Of a stretch of DNA of 64,000 nt, positions 38,015-46,891 are shown piece by piece (position 1 is the first letter of the stretch; every line of letters begins with the position of its first letter). The DNA is from Synechococcus sp. KORDI-52. GTDB taxonomy: Bacteria; Cyanobacteriota; Cyanobacteriia; PCC-6307; Cyanobiaceae. Location: assembly GCF_000737595.1 (NCBI RefSeq), contig NZ_CP006271.1, positions 682,001 through 746,000 of the forward strand, in the 5' to 3' direction. Below the pieces are notes generated by a model. That model searched no databases. It had not been told where the DNA came from and saw only the letters and a list, made by a program, of their open reading frames with translations. The translations under genes were made by a program, and so were the position numbers.

Positions 38015-38160
38015 CCCTTGGATGAGATCGGAGGGTAGGTGGCTTGTTCAGTGCTGGCATGGTTGTCCCTTGGATCTGCAGCTGGCCTGATCAGGCCCTG
38101 AGGGTGCATTCCCGCGCCGGGAGATGATCAGGAGCTGACTCCGATCACCGGCTGCTGTCC

Positions 38161-39951
38161 ATGCTGCGCATCGCCAACGCCCTCCACACCCAGTTGCGCG
38201 GTGCGATGCAACGGGCCTTCCCCGAGGCCTGGGCGTCTGCGGCGGGTGCCGGCCTCGACCCCCAGCTGGCCCCGGCGAGCAAGCCTGAGTTCGGCGACTT
38301 CCAGGCCAACGGCGCCCTGCCGCTGGCCAAACCCTTGAAGCAGGCGCCTCGTCAGATCGCCACTGCGATCGTGGCGCAGCTGCAGGCCGATCCCGCCTTC
38401 ACCGACCTCTGCCTGGAGCCCCAGATCGCCGGGCCCGGTTTCATCAACCTCACGATCCGCTCGGAGCGGCTGGCATCGGAGGTGGCTGCGCGGCTTGGGG
38501 ATAAGCGCCTCGGGGTCCCCTCCGTGGAGAACCCGGCGCCGGTGGTGGTGGATTTTTCCAGCCCCAACATCGCCAAGGAGATGCATGTGGGGCATCTGCG
38601 TTCCACGATCATCGGCGACTCCCTGGCCCGGGTGCTTGAGTTCCGCGGCCACCCTGTGTTGCGCCTGAACCACGTGGGCGACTGGGGCACCCAGTTCGGG
38701 ATGCTGATCACCCACCTCAAGCAGGTGGCCCCGGAGGCGTTGGAGACGGCCGATGCGGTGGACCTCGGCGATCTGGTGGCCTTCTACCGGCAGGCCAAGA
38801 AACGCTTCGATGACGACGAGGCGTTTCAGACCACCTCCCGCGAGGAGGTGGTGAAGCTCCAGGGGGGTGATCCGCTGTCGTTGAAGGCCTGGGGCCTGCT
38901 CTGTGACCAGTCGCGGCGTGAATTCCAGAAGATCTACGACCGGCTCGACATCCGCTTGAGCGAGCGGGGCGAGTCGTTTTACAACCCCTTCCTGCCGGCG
39001 GTGATTGAAGGACTCAAAGCCGCCGATCTGCTGGTCACTGATGACGGGGCCCAGTGCGTGTTCCTTGAGGGCGTGCAGGGCAAGGACGGCAAGCCGCTGC
39101 CGGTGATCGTGCAGAAGAGCGACGGTGGTTTCAACTACGCCACCACTGATCTGGCGGCGATCCGCTATCGCTTTGCGGCAACGCCGGAGGGGGATGGGGC
39201 CCGGCGGGTGATCTACGTGACTGACGCCGGCCAGGCCAATCATTTCGCCGGCGTGTTCCAGGTGGCGGAACGGGCCGGTTGGATCCCCGATGGATCCCGG
39301 CTGCAGCATGTGCCCTTTGGGTTGGTGCAGGGGGAGGACGGCAAGAAGCTCAAGACCCGGGCCGGCGACACGGTGCGTCTGCGGGATCTGCTTGATGAAG
39401 CCGTCGAGCGCGCCGAAACCGATCTGCGTTCACGCCTGAAGGACGAAGAGCGCAGCGAGCCTGAGGCGTTCATCAACCATGTGGCCAGCACCGTGGGCCT
39501 GGCGGCGGTGAAATATGCCGACCTGAGCCAGAACCGGATCACGAATTACCAGTTCTCCTTTGATCGGATGCTGGCGCTGCAGGGCAACACGGCGCCCTAT
39601 CTGCTCTATGCCGTGGTGCGTATCGCTGGAATTGCGCGCAAGGGGGGTGATCTGGATGCGGCAGCAACGGCGCAGTTGCAGTTCAGCGAGCCGCAGGAAT
39701 GGGCGCTGGTGCGGGAACTGCTCAAGTTCGATGCGGTGATCGCTGAGGTGGAGGAGGAGTTGCTGCCCAATCGCCTTTGCAGCTACCTGTTTGAGCTCAG
39801 CCAGGTGTTCAACCGCTTCTACGACCAGGTGCCGGTGCTCAAGGCTGACGCGGAGGCACTTCCTTCACGTCTGGCCCTGTGCCGGCTGACGGCCGACACG
39901 CTCAAGGCCGGCCTCGGGCTGCTGGGAATAGCCACGCTGGAGCGGATGTGA
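38161..39951 (+). CDS. argS: Arginyl-tRNA synthetase
   Basis: 596 residues. An N-terminal additional domain is followed by the class I catalytic core with HVGH ([20 protein letters not shown]), DWGTQFGML, a KMSKS-equivalent region ([17 protein letters not shown]) and a C-terminal anticodon-binding DALR domain ([14 protein letters not shown] ... [16 protein letters not shown]). Full length. It is the last GC-rich core gene before the accessory island; base composition drops within about 130 bases of its stop. Confidence 0.97.
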   Translation: MLRIANALHTQLRGAMQRAFPEAWASAAGAGLDPQLAPASKPEFGDFQANGALPLAKPLKQAPRQIATAIVAQLQADPAFTDLCLEPQIAGPGFINLTIRSERLASEVAARLGDKRLGVPSVENPAPVVVDFSSPNIAKEMHVGHLRSTIIGDSLARVLEFRGHPVLRLNHVGDWGTQFGMLITHLKQVAPEALETADAVDLGDLVAFYRQAKKRFDDDEAFQTTSREEVVKLQGGDPLSLKAWGLLCDQSRREFQKIYDRLDIRLSERGESFYNPFLPAVIEGLKAADLLVTDDGAQCVFLEGVQGKDGKPLPVIVQKSDGGFNYATTDLAAIRYRFAATPEGDGARRVIYVTDAGQANHFAGVFQVAERAGWIPDGSRLQHVPFGLVQGEDGKKLKTRAGDTVRLRDLLDEAVERAETDLRSRLKDEERSEPEAFINHVASTVGLAAVKYADLSQNRITNYQFSFDRMLALQGNTAPYLLYAVVRIAGIARKGGDLDAAATAQLQFSEPQEWALVRELLKFDAVIAEVEEELLPNRLCSYLFELSQVFNRFYDQVPVLKADAEALPSRLALCRLTADTLKAGLGLLGIATLERM

Positions 39952-40320
39952 GCGGGAATCCAGGAGCGCTCGAGGTCCCTCATTGTTGGAATACGGATTC
40001 AGATCTGTACAGCTGCGCTGCTGTTTTGGCACCTGGCCATTGGTGTGTTCGCTTGAAGATTGTCGGCAGGGTGGTGTTGGGGGCTTCCTGAAAAACCAGT
40101 GATTTTCCACTTAAATTTTACTGAAACAGGGGCGATTGGTTGGTTTTGCGAGTATATAATCTGCCTGTAAAGCATTGTGCATGGCAGCTATCTTTTCGAG
40201 CTAAGGCCGTCAACTACCCATTGCTATTGTTGCCCTAAATATTGTGTCAATCATTAACTATTGGATGATTGAAGCTATGCTTTGCATTCTTATTGGCTGA
40301 CCTGCGAAAAATTTTGCTAT
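39952..40320. other. Island boundary, non-coding
   Basis: The first about 130 bases keep the core composition; from about 40090 the sequence is strongly AT-rich. No tRNA, direct repeat or integrase is visible at this border. A TATAAT box at 40155-40160 is a candidate -10 for the following gene, but I see no convincing -35 at the right spacing. Confidence 0.45.
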
Positions 40321-42015
40321 ATGCCTAGCACCTTTCCCAAAATAAGCTTTGAATTAATTGCCTCAACGTTGGGGTGTATTGGCGACGCTGTTTTAATTAC
40401 AAGCGAAAGTAGAGAAACTTTGTATTACAATGAGAAGCTCTATAGGATTTGGGGAGTAGATGAAAAGGTGATCTCTGAGTACACTTCGGGGCATAAGGAG
40501 ATAGGCTGTAAATATGCGGATAAATACCTCAAGCATCCTGATGAATTCGTTGAGATTGTTCACCGCGTTCAAGGAACGCTTCAGGAAACCAACGACACGA
40601 TTGAATTTATAGATGGGCGTATATTTAAGCGGCGTGGAGTAGGGATCAAAGATGAGGTCCATGGCATTTGTAGAATATGGTTCTTTACTGATGTAACTGA
40701 AAAAAAATATATTAATACTGACTCGTTGACAAAATGCCTCAATCGAGCTGCTTGGGATGAATTCACGCAAAATCAACCAAGCCATGAAAAGGCCATTGGC
40801 GGCTATGCAGTTGCTGTGATTGATGTCAATAATTTCAAACTTATTAATGATGAATTTGGTCATGAAGCGGGAGACAAAGTTTTAAGAAGGGTAGGCAGCA
40901 CCCTCCTTTCGGTGGCACGAGATCAGGATCTAGTGTTTAGAATTGGTGGTGATGAATTTTGCCTGGTCGTTCCAACACGTCAAGATATTAATCAGTTAAT
41001 AGAGCAGCGGATTGCCCATTGCTTGATCTCATCTGGAATCAATGCGTCTGTAGGGATTGCAATGGCCTCTGAGCATGGTCAGATTTTAGAGGCATTTCGA
41101 AAAGCAGATGTGAACATGCTTCGGTACAAAAAAGATGGCAAGATCAAGGCGCAATCGCTACCCGTTCACCATGTCTTACCACAAGCAAGAATAACAAGAA
41201 CAGACGAAGAGTTGGAGTTGTTGTCAGAATTAAATGTGGCTCTAGAAAAGCGTGAAATTTATCAACTCTATCAGCCAATTGTTGATGTCAACGGTTGTAT
41301 CTCGTCGGTTGAGGTGCTGATGAGATGGAACAAAAATGGTGTGTCTGTTCCACCCAGCACATTCATTCCTCTTGCAGAAGAAAGTGGCTGCATCCATGCG
41401 ATATGGAATGCAAGCTTGCTGGAATCTGTTACTCAATTGGCAGCATGGAAGAAAAAGAATATGGTTCTCCCAGCACTTCGCTTGAATTTCTCTGGCGCTC
41501 AGGTTGAATACGCAAAGAATTCAGGCCATTCCTACGCAAAGCAAATTAGTTCAATATGTGAATTGAATGGAATCCCTCCTTCCTTGATTAGGATTGAGTT
41601 AACGGAGACGGTCTTGCTTCAAGACTTGGCTAAGGCGAAAGAAATTTTTGAAGAGCTTGCCGCAATTGGAGTTCACCTGAGCATTGATGATTATGGAACG
41701 GGATTTTCATCATTATCAGTGATTAAAATGCTGCCCGTCACCAGCATTAAAATTGATGGCTCGTTTGTCCACGGGCTTCCCGACTCAGCGCCGGATTGTT
41801 CAATCGTATCCACCTTAATTTCACTTGCCAGGGCGATGGACATCATTGCGGTAGTGGAATGTGTGGAGTCGTCTGATCAATACGATTACATCAAGAGTCT
41901 TTCTGAAAGTTGCTCGGGTTCGGGCATGTCTTGTGAAACTTTATTCCAAGGCTATCTGTTCTCCAAGCCCGTGCACGCAGAGGCATTAGAACAAATGCTG
42001 CCAATCATCGACTGA
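40321..42015 (+). CDS. PAS-GGDEF-EAL protein (cyclic-di-GMP synthase/phosphodiesterase)
   Basis: 564 residues from the ATG at 40321 (a TTG at 40282 is possible). The PAS domain is about 1-120. In the GGDEF domain the signature is intact (RIGGDEF, G209-F213), with an RxxD inhibitory site (RDQD) five residues before it. The EAL domain has E331 in EVLMRW, LNFSG, IRIELTETVLL, DDYGTGFSS and FQGYLFSKP, so both domains could be active. It makes or degrades c-di-GMP in response to a PAS signal. No transmembrane segment. AT-rich, first gene of the island. Confidence 0.92.
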   Translation: MPSTFPKISFELIASTLGCIGDAVLITSESRETLYYNEKLYRIWGVDEKVISEYTSGHKEIGCKYADKYLKHPDEFVEIVHRVQGTLQETNDTIEFIDGRIFKRRGVGIKDEVHGICRIWFFTDVTEKKYINTDSLTKCLNRAAWDEFTQNQPSHEKAIGGYAVAVIDVNNFKLINDEFGHEAGDKVLRRVGSTLLSVARDQDLVFRIGGDEFCLVVPTRQDINQLIEQRIAHCLISSGINASVGIAMASEHGQILEAFRKADVNMLRYKKDGKIKAQSLPVHHVLPQARITRTDEELELLSELNVALEKREIYQLYQPIVDVNGCISSVEVLMRWNKNGVSVPPSTFIPLAEESGCIHAIWNASLLESVTQLAAWKKKNMVLPALRLNFSGAQVEYAKNSGHSYAKQISSICELNGIPPSLIRIELTETVLLQDLAKAKEIFEELAAIGVHLSIDDYGTGFSSLSVIKMLPVTSIKIDGSFVHGLPDSAPDCSIVSTLISLARAMDIIAVVECVESSDQYDYIKSLSESCSGSGMSCETLFQGYLFSKPVHAEALEQMLPIID

Positions 42016-42199
42016 ACTTACCCAAGGGTTTTGGGTATAAACAGAGGTGAATTTGAAAGGTATCACTATTATCATTTCAATCGATCTTGGTGGATTCGAA
42101 TTGTTCTGCTTGCCTCAATGCAATAATCAGGCCTTGGCCCATTGATCGTAGGATTCACAGCTTACAGAACCATTTCTGCAGAAATGGACAGGCTGGGTC
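42016..42199. other. Intergenic, with an 18-bp palindrome and a weak hairpin
   Basis: ACCCAA (42020-42025) and TTGGGT (42031-42036) form a weak hairpin just after the GGDEF-EAL stop. CCATTTCTGCAGAAATGG at 42170-42187 is a perfect palindrome. Nothing else is recognised here. Confidence 0.4.
42170..42187. repeat. Perfect 18-bp palindrome
   Basis: CCATTTCTGCAGAAATGG reads the same on both strands with no central spacer. Such sites are typical of dimeric regulator operators, though it could also extrude as a hairpin. It lies between the first GGDEF-EAL gene and the region before the five-gene operon. Confidence 0.6.
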
Positions 42200-42361
42200 T
42201 TGTTATGTTTAAGCATCGTCGTTCAGCGGCCGCTAGGCGATGTCAATTTGGATGACTTGGCAATAGGGCCTTTGGGCACAATGTTTATGGTCGCCTGCCA
42301 AAGTCTTGAAATCTTTGATCGGCAATTACATCAAATAGTGGCGACTTCAGTGGCTACTTAA
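42200..42361 (+). CDS. Possible short or truncated ORF, 53 residues
   Basis: From a TTG at 42200 the frame reads LLCLSIVVQRPLGDV..., continues through MFMVACQSLEIFDRQLHQIVA and stops at 42361. It remains open about 12 codons upstream of the TTG. The product has one hydrophobic start and looks protein-like, but no ATG precedes it. It could be a small membrane protein or the tail of a decayed gene. Confidence 0.25.
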   Translation: MLCLSIVVQRPLGDVNLDDLAIGPLGTMFMVACQSLEIFDRQLHQIVATSVAT

Positions 42362-42388
42362 CAGTAGAGAGTTCAGGACATAATTATT

Positions 42389-42748
42389 TTACTCTTTATT
42401 TTGCTCGCAGAACATGAACGAAAGGTTCAAGCCGTTTGGGGTCCTGAAGATAATAGATGGATCCCAGGTTTCTTTATATGGCTTAAAGGTGCCGAGGTTC
42501 AGATGGGTTAGGCCATCTTTTTCGATGATGAATGAAAGACTATTGTTGGCAGGAAGGAATGACACACTGATCGATATGGCTTCTCCATTCGGCAACTCTA
42601 AAGGCTCTTGATCAAGGCCAAAAGGACTGCATTCGTCTTGGATGGTCTCGGCGGGCAAGAGGTTCTCGTAGGGGGTGAGTGGGATCGACGCTAGTTCTTC
42701 CCACTGTCCACTCTCTTTATGTCCGTATGAAACGTGCACGAACAGCAT
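42389..42748 (-). CDS. Hypothetical protein, possibly the 3' part of a frameshifted gene
   Basis: 119 residues (MLFVHVSYGHKES ... LSFMFCEQNKE), beta-rich and protein-like, with no recognised domain. A different reverse frame just upstream (from ATG 42894, MPKIYTINSSKDG ... IDWRKRNPAK) also looks protein-like and runs into it. One extra A in the AAA run near the junction would join them as NPAK-EPQMLFV, giving about 168 residues. Either the gene is frameshifted or the upstream frame is coincidental. Confidence 0.5.
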   Translation of the reverse strand: MLFVHVSYGHKESGQWEELASIPLTPYENLLPAETIQDECSPFGLDQEPLELPNGEAISISVSFLPANNSLSFIIEKDGLTHLNLGTFKPYKETWDPSIIFRTPNGLNLSFMFCEQNKE

Positions 42749-43006
42749 CTGGGGCTCTTTGCAGGGTTGCGCTTACGCCAGTCGATTGAAGCAGCTTGCA
42801 TGGGATGTGTGCAATGAAGCCAATCCAATTGGGCCTCCGATGAATTTAATGGTGAGCCATCTTTGCTGGAGTTGATGGTGTAGATCTTAGGCAAGGCTTA
42901 AATTTTTCTCAATTCTGCGAAGCTGAATAACCTTTTGTGATCAACCTGCTGCATTGTCAGCGAATGATGATGGTGTTGGGACTTCTGTCACTGGATCTCA
43001 GTCTTC

Positions 43007-43026
43007 ATGCAGCCATAAAGCTGCAT
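43007..43026. repeat. 7-bp inverted repeat upstream of the operon
   Basis: ATGCAGC (43007-43013) and GCTGCAT (43020-43026) flank a 6-base loop. No T-run follows. It is a candidate operator or a structured 5' UTR element. Confidence 0.45.
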
Positions 43027-43064
43027 CCCCGCTCACACTGAGGAATCAAGGCTTTGGTCCTTCT

Positions 43065-43097
43065 TTTGATTCAGGCGATGCATACACCTGAATCAAA
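43065..43097. repeat. 11-bp perfect inverted repeat upstream of the operon
   Basis: TTTGATTCAGG (43065-43075) and CCTGAATCAAA (43087-43097) are exact inverted copies separated by 11 bases, centred about 90 bases before the first ATG. The half-site spacing of two helical turns between arm centres suits a dimeric transcription factor. No T-run follows on either side, which argues against a terminator. Confidence 0.65.
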
Positions 43098-43170
43098 GGT
43101 AAAGATTTGTTTCATTTAAGTTGGTACCAATTTGCGTTTCTAAGATTTTTCTTAGGAGCTTTTTTTTTGC

Positions 43171-43803
43171 ATGCCGCTGAGCGACATTGTTGGCAAATCT
43201 TACGCCTTGACGGTTGTCACTCCTCTGTGGTGGTCATGGATCAACCGTTTTTTGTTTGGCTTATATCGATCACTTCCGGCTCAGTTTTTTCCTTTGGTTA
43301 ATCTTGAAATGATCCATTTTGCAAGATGGGTGATTTTGCCAAAAGATCGATGGCCTGGTCGACCAGACAACTTTGAGACGCGTTATTCGTATCTCTTATT
43401 TGCTTCTAATTTTAATGGAACCTGGGATGTTTATTTGGATGAGTTCTCGGATGTAATCTCGTTAGGGATGGATACAATGTGGTATCGAAGTATTGGATTT
43501 CCAAAGTCGATCCCTAGCAGCCCTTTTAAATCTTACATCGACGACAACTCAATTGAGAGTTCTTACTATTACAACGCGCTGCCAGGTTTTTCACTCCGAG
43601 ATGTTGCCAGTGCTTTGAAGGTTCGCAAAGCAATTCATTACTTGGAGGAGCAGATGCTTCATATCAATCAGGATCAGGCTACTTCTGCGGAAACCAAGAA
43701 TGATCTGTTTTTTCAACAGTTTGAGTCTGTCATGACGAATCTAGTGAACCATTTGCCCTCTACAGGAAAGCCGCCTCCGCATTCACCTGACAGCTCTGAT
43801 TGA
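43171..43803 (+). CDS. Unknown protein with HFAR motif (operon gene 1)
   Basis: 210 residues, no recognised domain. The hydrophobic N-terminus (SYALTVVTPLWWSWINRFLFGLY) may be membrane-associated. The core MIHFARWVILP ... YSYLLFASNFNGTWDVYLDEF, followed by ALPGFSLRDVASALKVRKAIHYLEEQ, resembles an alpha-beta sandwich. The HFAR[WF]V plus YLL segment recurs in the next gene. A Pro/Ser-rich C-terminal tail follows. It starts the operon, with 41 bases to gene 2. Confidence 0.8.
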   Translation: MPLSDIVGKSYALTVVTPLWWSWINRFLFGLYRSLPAQFFPLVNLEMIHFARWVILPKDRWPGRPDNFETRYSYLLFASNFNGTWDVYLDEFSDVISLGMDTMWYRSIGFPKSIPSSPFKSYIDDNSIESSYYYNALPGFSLRDVASALKVRKAIHYLEEQMLHINQDQATSAETKNDLFFQQFESVMTNLVNHLPSTGKPPPHSPDSSD

Positions 43804-43844
43804 TTTTCTTTCCTAAAAAAATCATCTAATGGAGGTTTTTAAAG

Positions 43845-44984
43845 ATGCCGAGCAATGAAGCGGGTTTTTATCAGTTGACAGCTTTACTCCCGATCAAGGC
43901 CGGACCATACACCAGTTTGAATCCCGACGAGAGTGATGCAGGGACAAGAAATAATCCGGAATCTTATGTCCGTCACCTTAAAGCTTTCTTGAATCAACTT
44001 TCTGACTCTTTTCTTGAGAATATTGACCTTAAGCAATCAAGCGAAGATCATCGGCATTTATTCGATCACACACGCTGCACACACTTTGCGCGATTTGTTG
44101 TTATCGATCAGCTTTTTTATAATGGACGGCGAAGGAACGACTCCTTGATCGATTTCCTGAGGGTTCTGTTTGTTAATGGTGATTTTTTATCCAAAAAAGA
44201 CGAGATTGACGAACTTGATTTGCCCTATTTGCTGATAACGATTGATTTTGATTGCGATCCCGATTCATCGTCTTGCGTTCAAGACTATCTGTCAGAGCTT
44301 TGGCCTTACGCGAATGAATACTTGACTGAAATATTTCATCACTGCCAGGGTTTTTCTCTTCCATCTCCTCCACAGGACCAACTTTTAGAGCCGCATCATG
44401 CAGATTGGCATGCTTATCACACGGTGGAACGGATGCTTCTTTCTCACGAGGTTGAGACGACCTATCCATACTCCGCCTATTTTTGGGCTGCTGACAAAGT
44501 GCAACGTTGGGACCCATGTACTGATGAAGTATCACCTTCGGCATTTAAAAATCGATGGGGCCTCATCATTATCGGAATTTTGCCCCTTATTTTAGTTGTG
44601 GTGGCAATTCTGATTCTACTTTTTCGTCTTGTGAGTTTGTTATTTAATCCCTTGTATTACACAGCATTCCTCCGATGGGGGCTTGTTAGCTTTGGATTGA
44701 CTGTTACTTCTCTGATTTTATTTATGTTTGCGTGGCGCTATTTTATCGACAGCGCAAATACGCCACTGCCCAAAATCAATGGAGTTGATTTGAAGTCAAT
44801 TTCCAAGGCCTTGTATCTTCAAGCTAAGTTGCTTGAAATGTATGACGATTGGCAAGAGATAGATAGTTTCGATAAAGCCACGCTCCGCCAGCGCTTTGCG
44901 TCCTTCCTGGACGTCAACAAGCCTTCTGATCTGCATTCGCCTTCCTTGCAGCTTGGCAAGTATTTTCAATCAGCTAAGTCATGA
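43845..44984 (+). CDS. Unknown membrane protein with HFAR motif (operon gene 2)
   Basis: 379 residues. The N-terminal soluble domain (1-200) contains TRCTHFARFVVIDQL and LDLPYLLITIDFDCDP ... VQDYLSELW, parallel to the gene 1 core, and ends with YLTEIFHHCQGF. Two adjacent transmembrane helices follow (about 244-268, LIIIGILPLILVVVAILILL; and about 278-300), then a soluble tail. Several His and Cys residues could bind metal or heme (speculative). A GGAGG site precedes the ATG. The stop overlaps the DyP start as ATGA. Confidence 0.8.
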   Translation: MPSNEAGFYQLTALLPIKAGPYTSLNPDESDAGTRNNPESYVRHLKAFLNQLSDSFLENIDLKQSSEDHRHLFDHTRCTHFARFVVIDQLFYNGRRRNDSLIDFLRVLFVNGDFLSKKDEIDELDLPYLLITIDFDCDPDSSSCVQDYLSELWPYANEYLTEIFHHCQGFSLPSPPQDQLLEPHHADWHAYHTVERMLLSHEVETTYPYSAYFWAADKVQRWDPCTDEVSPSAFKNRWGLIIIGILPLILVVVAILILLFRLVSLLFNPLYYTAFLRWGLVSFGLTVTSLILFMFAWRYFIDSANTPLPKINGVDLKSISKALYLQAKLLEMYDDWQEIDSFDKATLRQRFASFLDVNKPSDLHSPSLQLGKYFQSAKS

Positions 44985-46891
44985 CAATAACTTTTGACCG
45001 GCTTGATATCCAGGGAAACATCTTGCTTCCCTATGGGCGATCTTCTTATCCTGTTGTGCGCCACTTTATTTTTCACGTGGTCGACCTGGAAGAGGCTCAG
45101 CATTTTTTGAGTTGGATTCTGCCTTTAATTACTACAGCTCAGTTTTTTCCGTCAAAGCGATCTGTTCAGATGCAGATTCCTGCTGATCAGCTCAGAAAAG
45201 ATAGCCCAGAGCTTCTCTACAATATAGCTTTTACAGCTTCAGGTTTAAAGGCTTTAGGGCTTCCCGACTCAGTTCTCCGTCAATTTCCTGATGCTTTTTT
45301 AGATGGAATGTGGAAACGAGCTCACATGTTGAATGATAATCGTCCTGATTGGGATAACGCTTGGAAGGATGATGAAGACGACAAAATTACTCATATGATG
45401 CTCAGCTTACGTGCGTCATTTAATTCTTGCTTGAAAAGAGTTTGCCTGGAGCGAAAAGATACCTTTTCAAAGTCTGATTATCAGTGTCAGGAGACTTTTG
45501 AGTCTGCACGATCCATGATGCTTGAAAATCTCGACCATGAGTCCCAGCGTTTGTTGGAACAGGCTGCAGACCATGGTTTGGCTGCACTGACAGGGCACAC
45601 GAGCCATGATCCTGATTCGAAATGGCTCGAATGTGAATCATTGGTTCACTCGCGTCTCCAAGACCTTGCTATTTCTGGGAAGAGCGAACACCAGTGTTTG
45701 GCTCAACTTCACAAACAGATTGAGCTAGCTCATGTTCCACCAAATGCAAAGCTTACAGATTTAAGATATAGCGAATATGAACACTTTGGCTTCTTTGATG
45801 GAAGCGGAGACCCTGTTTTTGAGGGCCAATATCCAAAGTCTTTTCAAGACGAGATGGCCCAAGGCCAAGGTCATCTTTCCTGTGGTCAGTGGAGACCCCT
45901 TGCCCCAGGAGAATTTCTTCTGGGTTATCCCAATGAAGCACAAGAAACAACATGTCACCCTATCCCTTACACGTTCAGTAGAAATGGAACATTCATGGCT
46001 GTCCGGAAATTGGAGCAGAATGTATCGGCATTCCATAATGCCCTAGCAGATCAGGCTCCATTGATGCAGAAATGGCTTGATAACGTAGAAACTTCGTCTT
46101 CATCTGATCAATCCTCCGTTGGTGATTCATTCTCTCAAGCCTTAAAGACTCTTCGTGCCAAAATCGTTGGACGTTGGGACGATGGAACGCCATTGGTCCA
46201 TGCTCCAACGTATGAATCATGGCTTCGCTTTCGAAAACGTCTTCTCACCCTGGCGGGTGAAGCTAGAAAGGGTGGCCCAGTTGCCAAAGCAGCCTGGAAA
46301 AAATTCAAGATTCAATTTACACTTTTCACATTCGAGACTGATGATGCAAAAGGAATAAGATGTCCATTCGCTTCGCACATCCGTCGGAGCAACCCTCGCG
46401 ATAGTGGGGATCCGTCGGTCCGGAATGATTCCGATCCATCAGAAACGTCGCAAGCAAGTTCACTGCTTGTGAATCGTCGACGAATCTTAAGGCGTGGTAT
46501 GACCTATGGACCCCCCTCGGGTCTGAAGTGTGAACATTCCAGTCATCATGATCAATCCACTTCTGTTGATTCAGAACGGGGTACTTTTTTCGTTGCCCTA
46601 TGTGCTGACCTTGCCAGACAGTTTGAGTTTATGCAACAGCAGTGGTTGAACTACGGATCTGATTTCAATCTTGGCAATGATATCTGTCCCATTGCTGGTG
46701 CACTTCATCCCTCTGATGCAAGTGAAACGAAGAATACAAAAGTGATGATCTCTACCAACCGGCCCGATGGTTCCCCTGCACTTCCATTTGTTGCCAAGCC
46801 CTCTTCGCAGCCTGTGGTGTGCCGTGGTGGAGCTTATTTCTTTATCCCCAGTCTTTCAGCGATTCGGTTGCTCGCTGAGAACCGTTTCTGA
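44981..46891 (+). CDS. DyP-type heme peroxidase (operon gene 3)
   Basis: 636 residues, in the long DyP class. Seen: the N-terminal FDRLDIQGNILLPYGRSSYP typical of the family, the catalytic Asp273 in GFFDGSGDP (GxxDG), the proximal heme ligand His466 in CPFASHIRRSNPR and distal Arg505 in LRRGMTYGP. All key residues are present, so it should use hydrogen peroxide; physiological substrate unknown. No signal peptide is seen. Insertions relative to shorter DyPs lie around 130-235 and 335-390. It overlaps both neighbours (ATGA before, TGATG after), implying a fixed production ratio with the P450. Confidence 0.93.
   Translation: MTITFDRLDIQGNILLPYGRSSYPVVRHFIFHVVDLEEAQHFLSWILPLITTAQFFPSKRSVQMQIPADQLRKDSPELLYNIAFTASGLKALGLPDSVLRQFPDAFLDGMWKRAHMLNDNRPDWDNAWKDDEDDKITHMMLSLRASFNSCLKRVCLERKDTFSKSDYQCQETFESARSMMLENLDHESQRLLEQAADHGLAALTGHTSHDPDSKWLECESLVHSRLQDLAISGKSEHQCLAQLHKQIELAHVPPNAKLTDLRYSEYEHFGFFDGSGDPVFEGQYPKSFQDEMAQGQGHLSCGQWRPLAPGEFLLGYPNEAQETTCHPIPYTFSRNGTFMAVRKLEQNVSAFHNALADQAPLMQKWLDNVETSSSSDQSSVGDSFSQALKTLRAKIVGRWDDGTPLVHAPTYESWLRFRKRLLTLAGEARKGGPVAKAAWKKFKIQFTLFTFETDDAKGIRCPFASHIRRSNPRDSGDPSVRNDSDPSETSQASSLLVNRRRILRRGMTYGPPSGLKCEHSSHHDQSTSVDSERGTFFVALCADLARQFEFMQQQWLNYGSDFNLGNDICPIAGALHPSDASETKNTKVMISTNRPDGSPALPFVAKPSSQPVVCRGGAYFFIPSLSAIRLLAENRF

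Larger units (their letters stand above)
42895..43170 (+). promoter_or_regulatory. Upstream region of the DyP-P450 operon
   Basis: This region has no convincing gene. It holds two inverted repeats (43007-43026 and 43065-43097, listed separately). A Shine-Dalgarno AGGAG follows at 43154-43158, then a T9 run (43160-43168) and the ATG at 43171. The 12-base spacing between AGGAG and ATG is long and mostly homopolymer. Confidence 0.5.

Noticed and set aside
39952-40320. Attachment site or integrase at the island border
   Set aside because: No tRNA gene, direct repeat or recombinase is seen at either edge.
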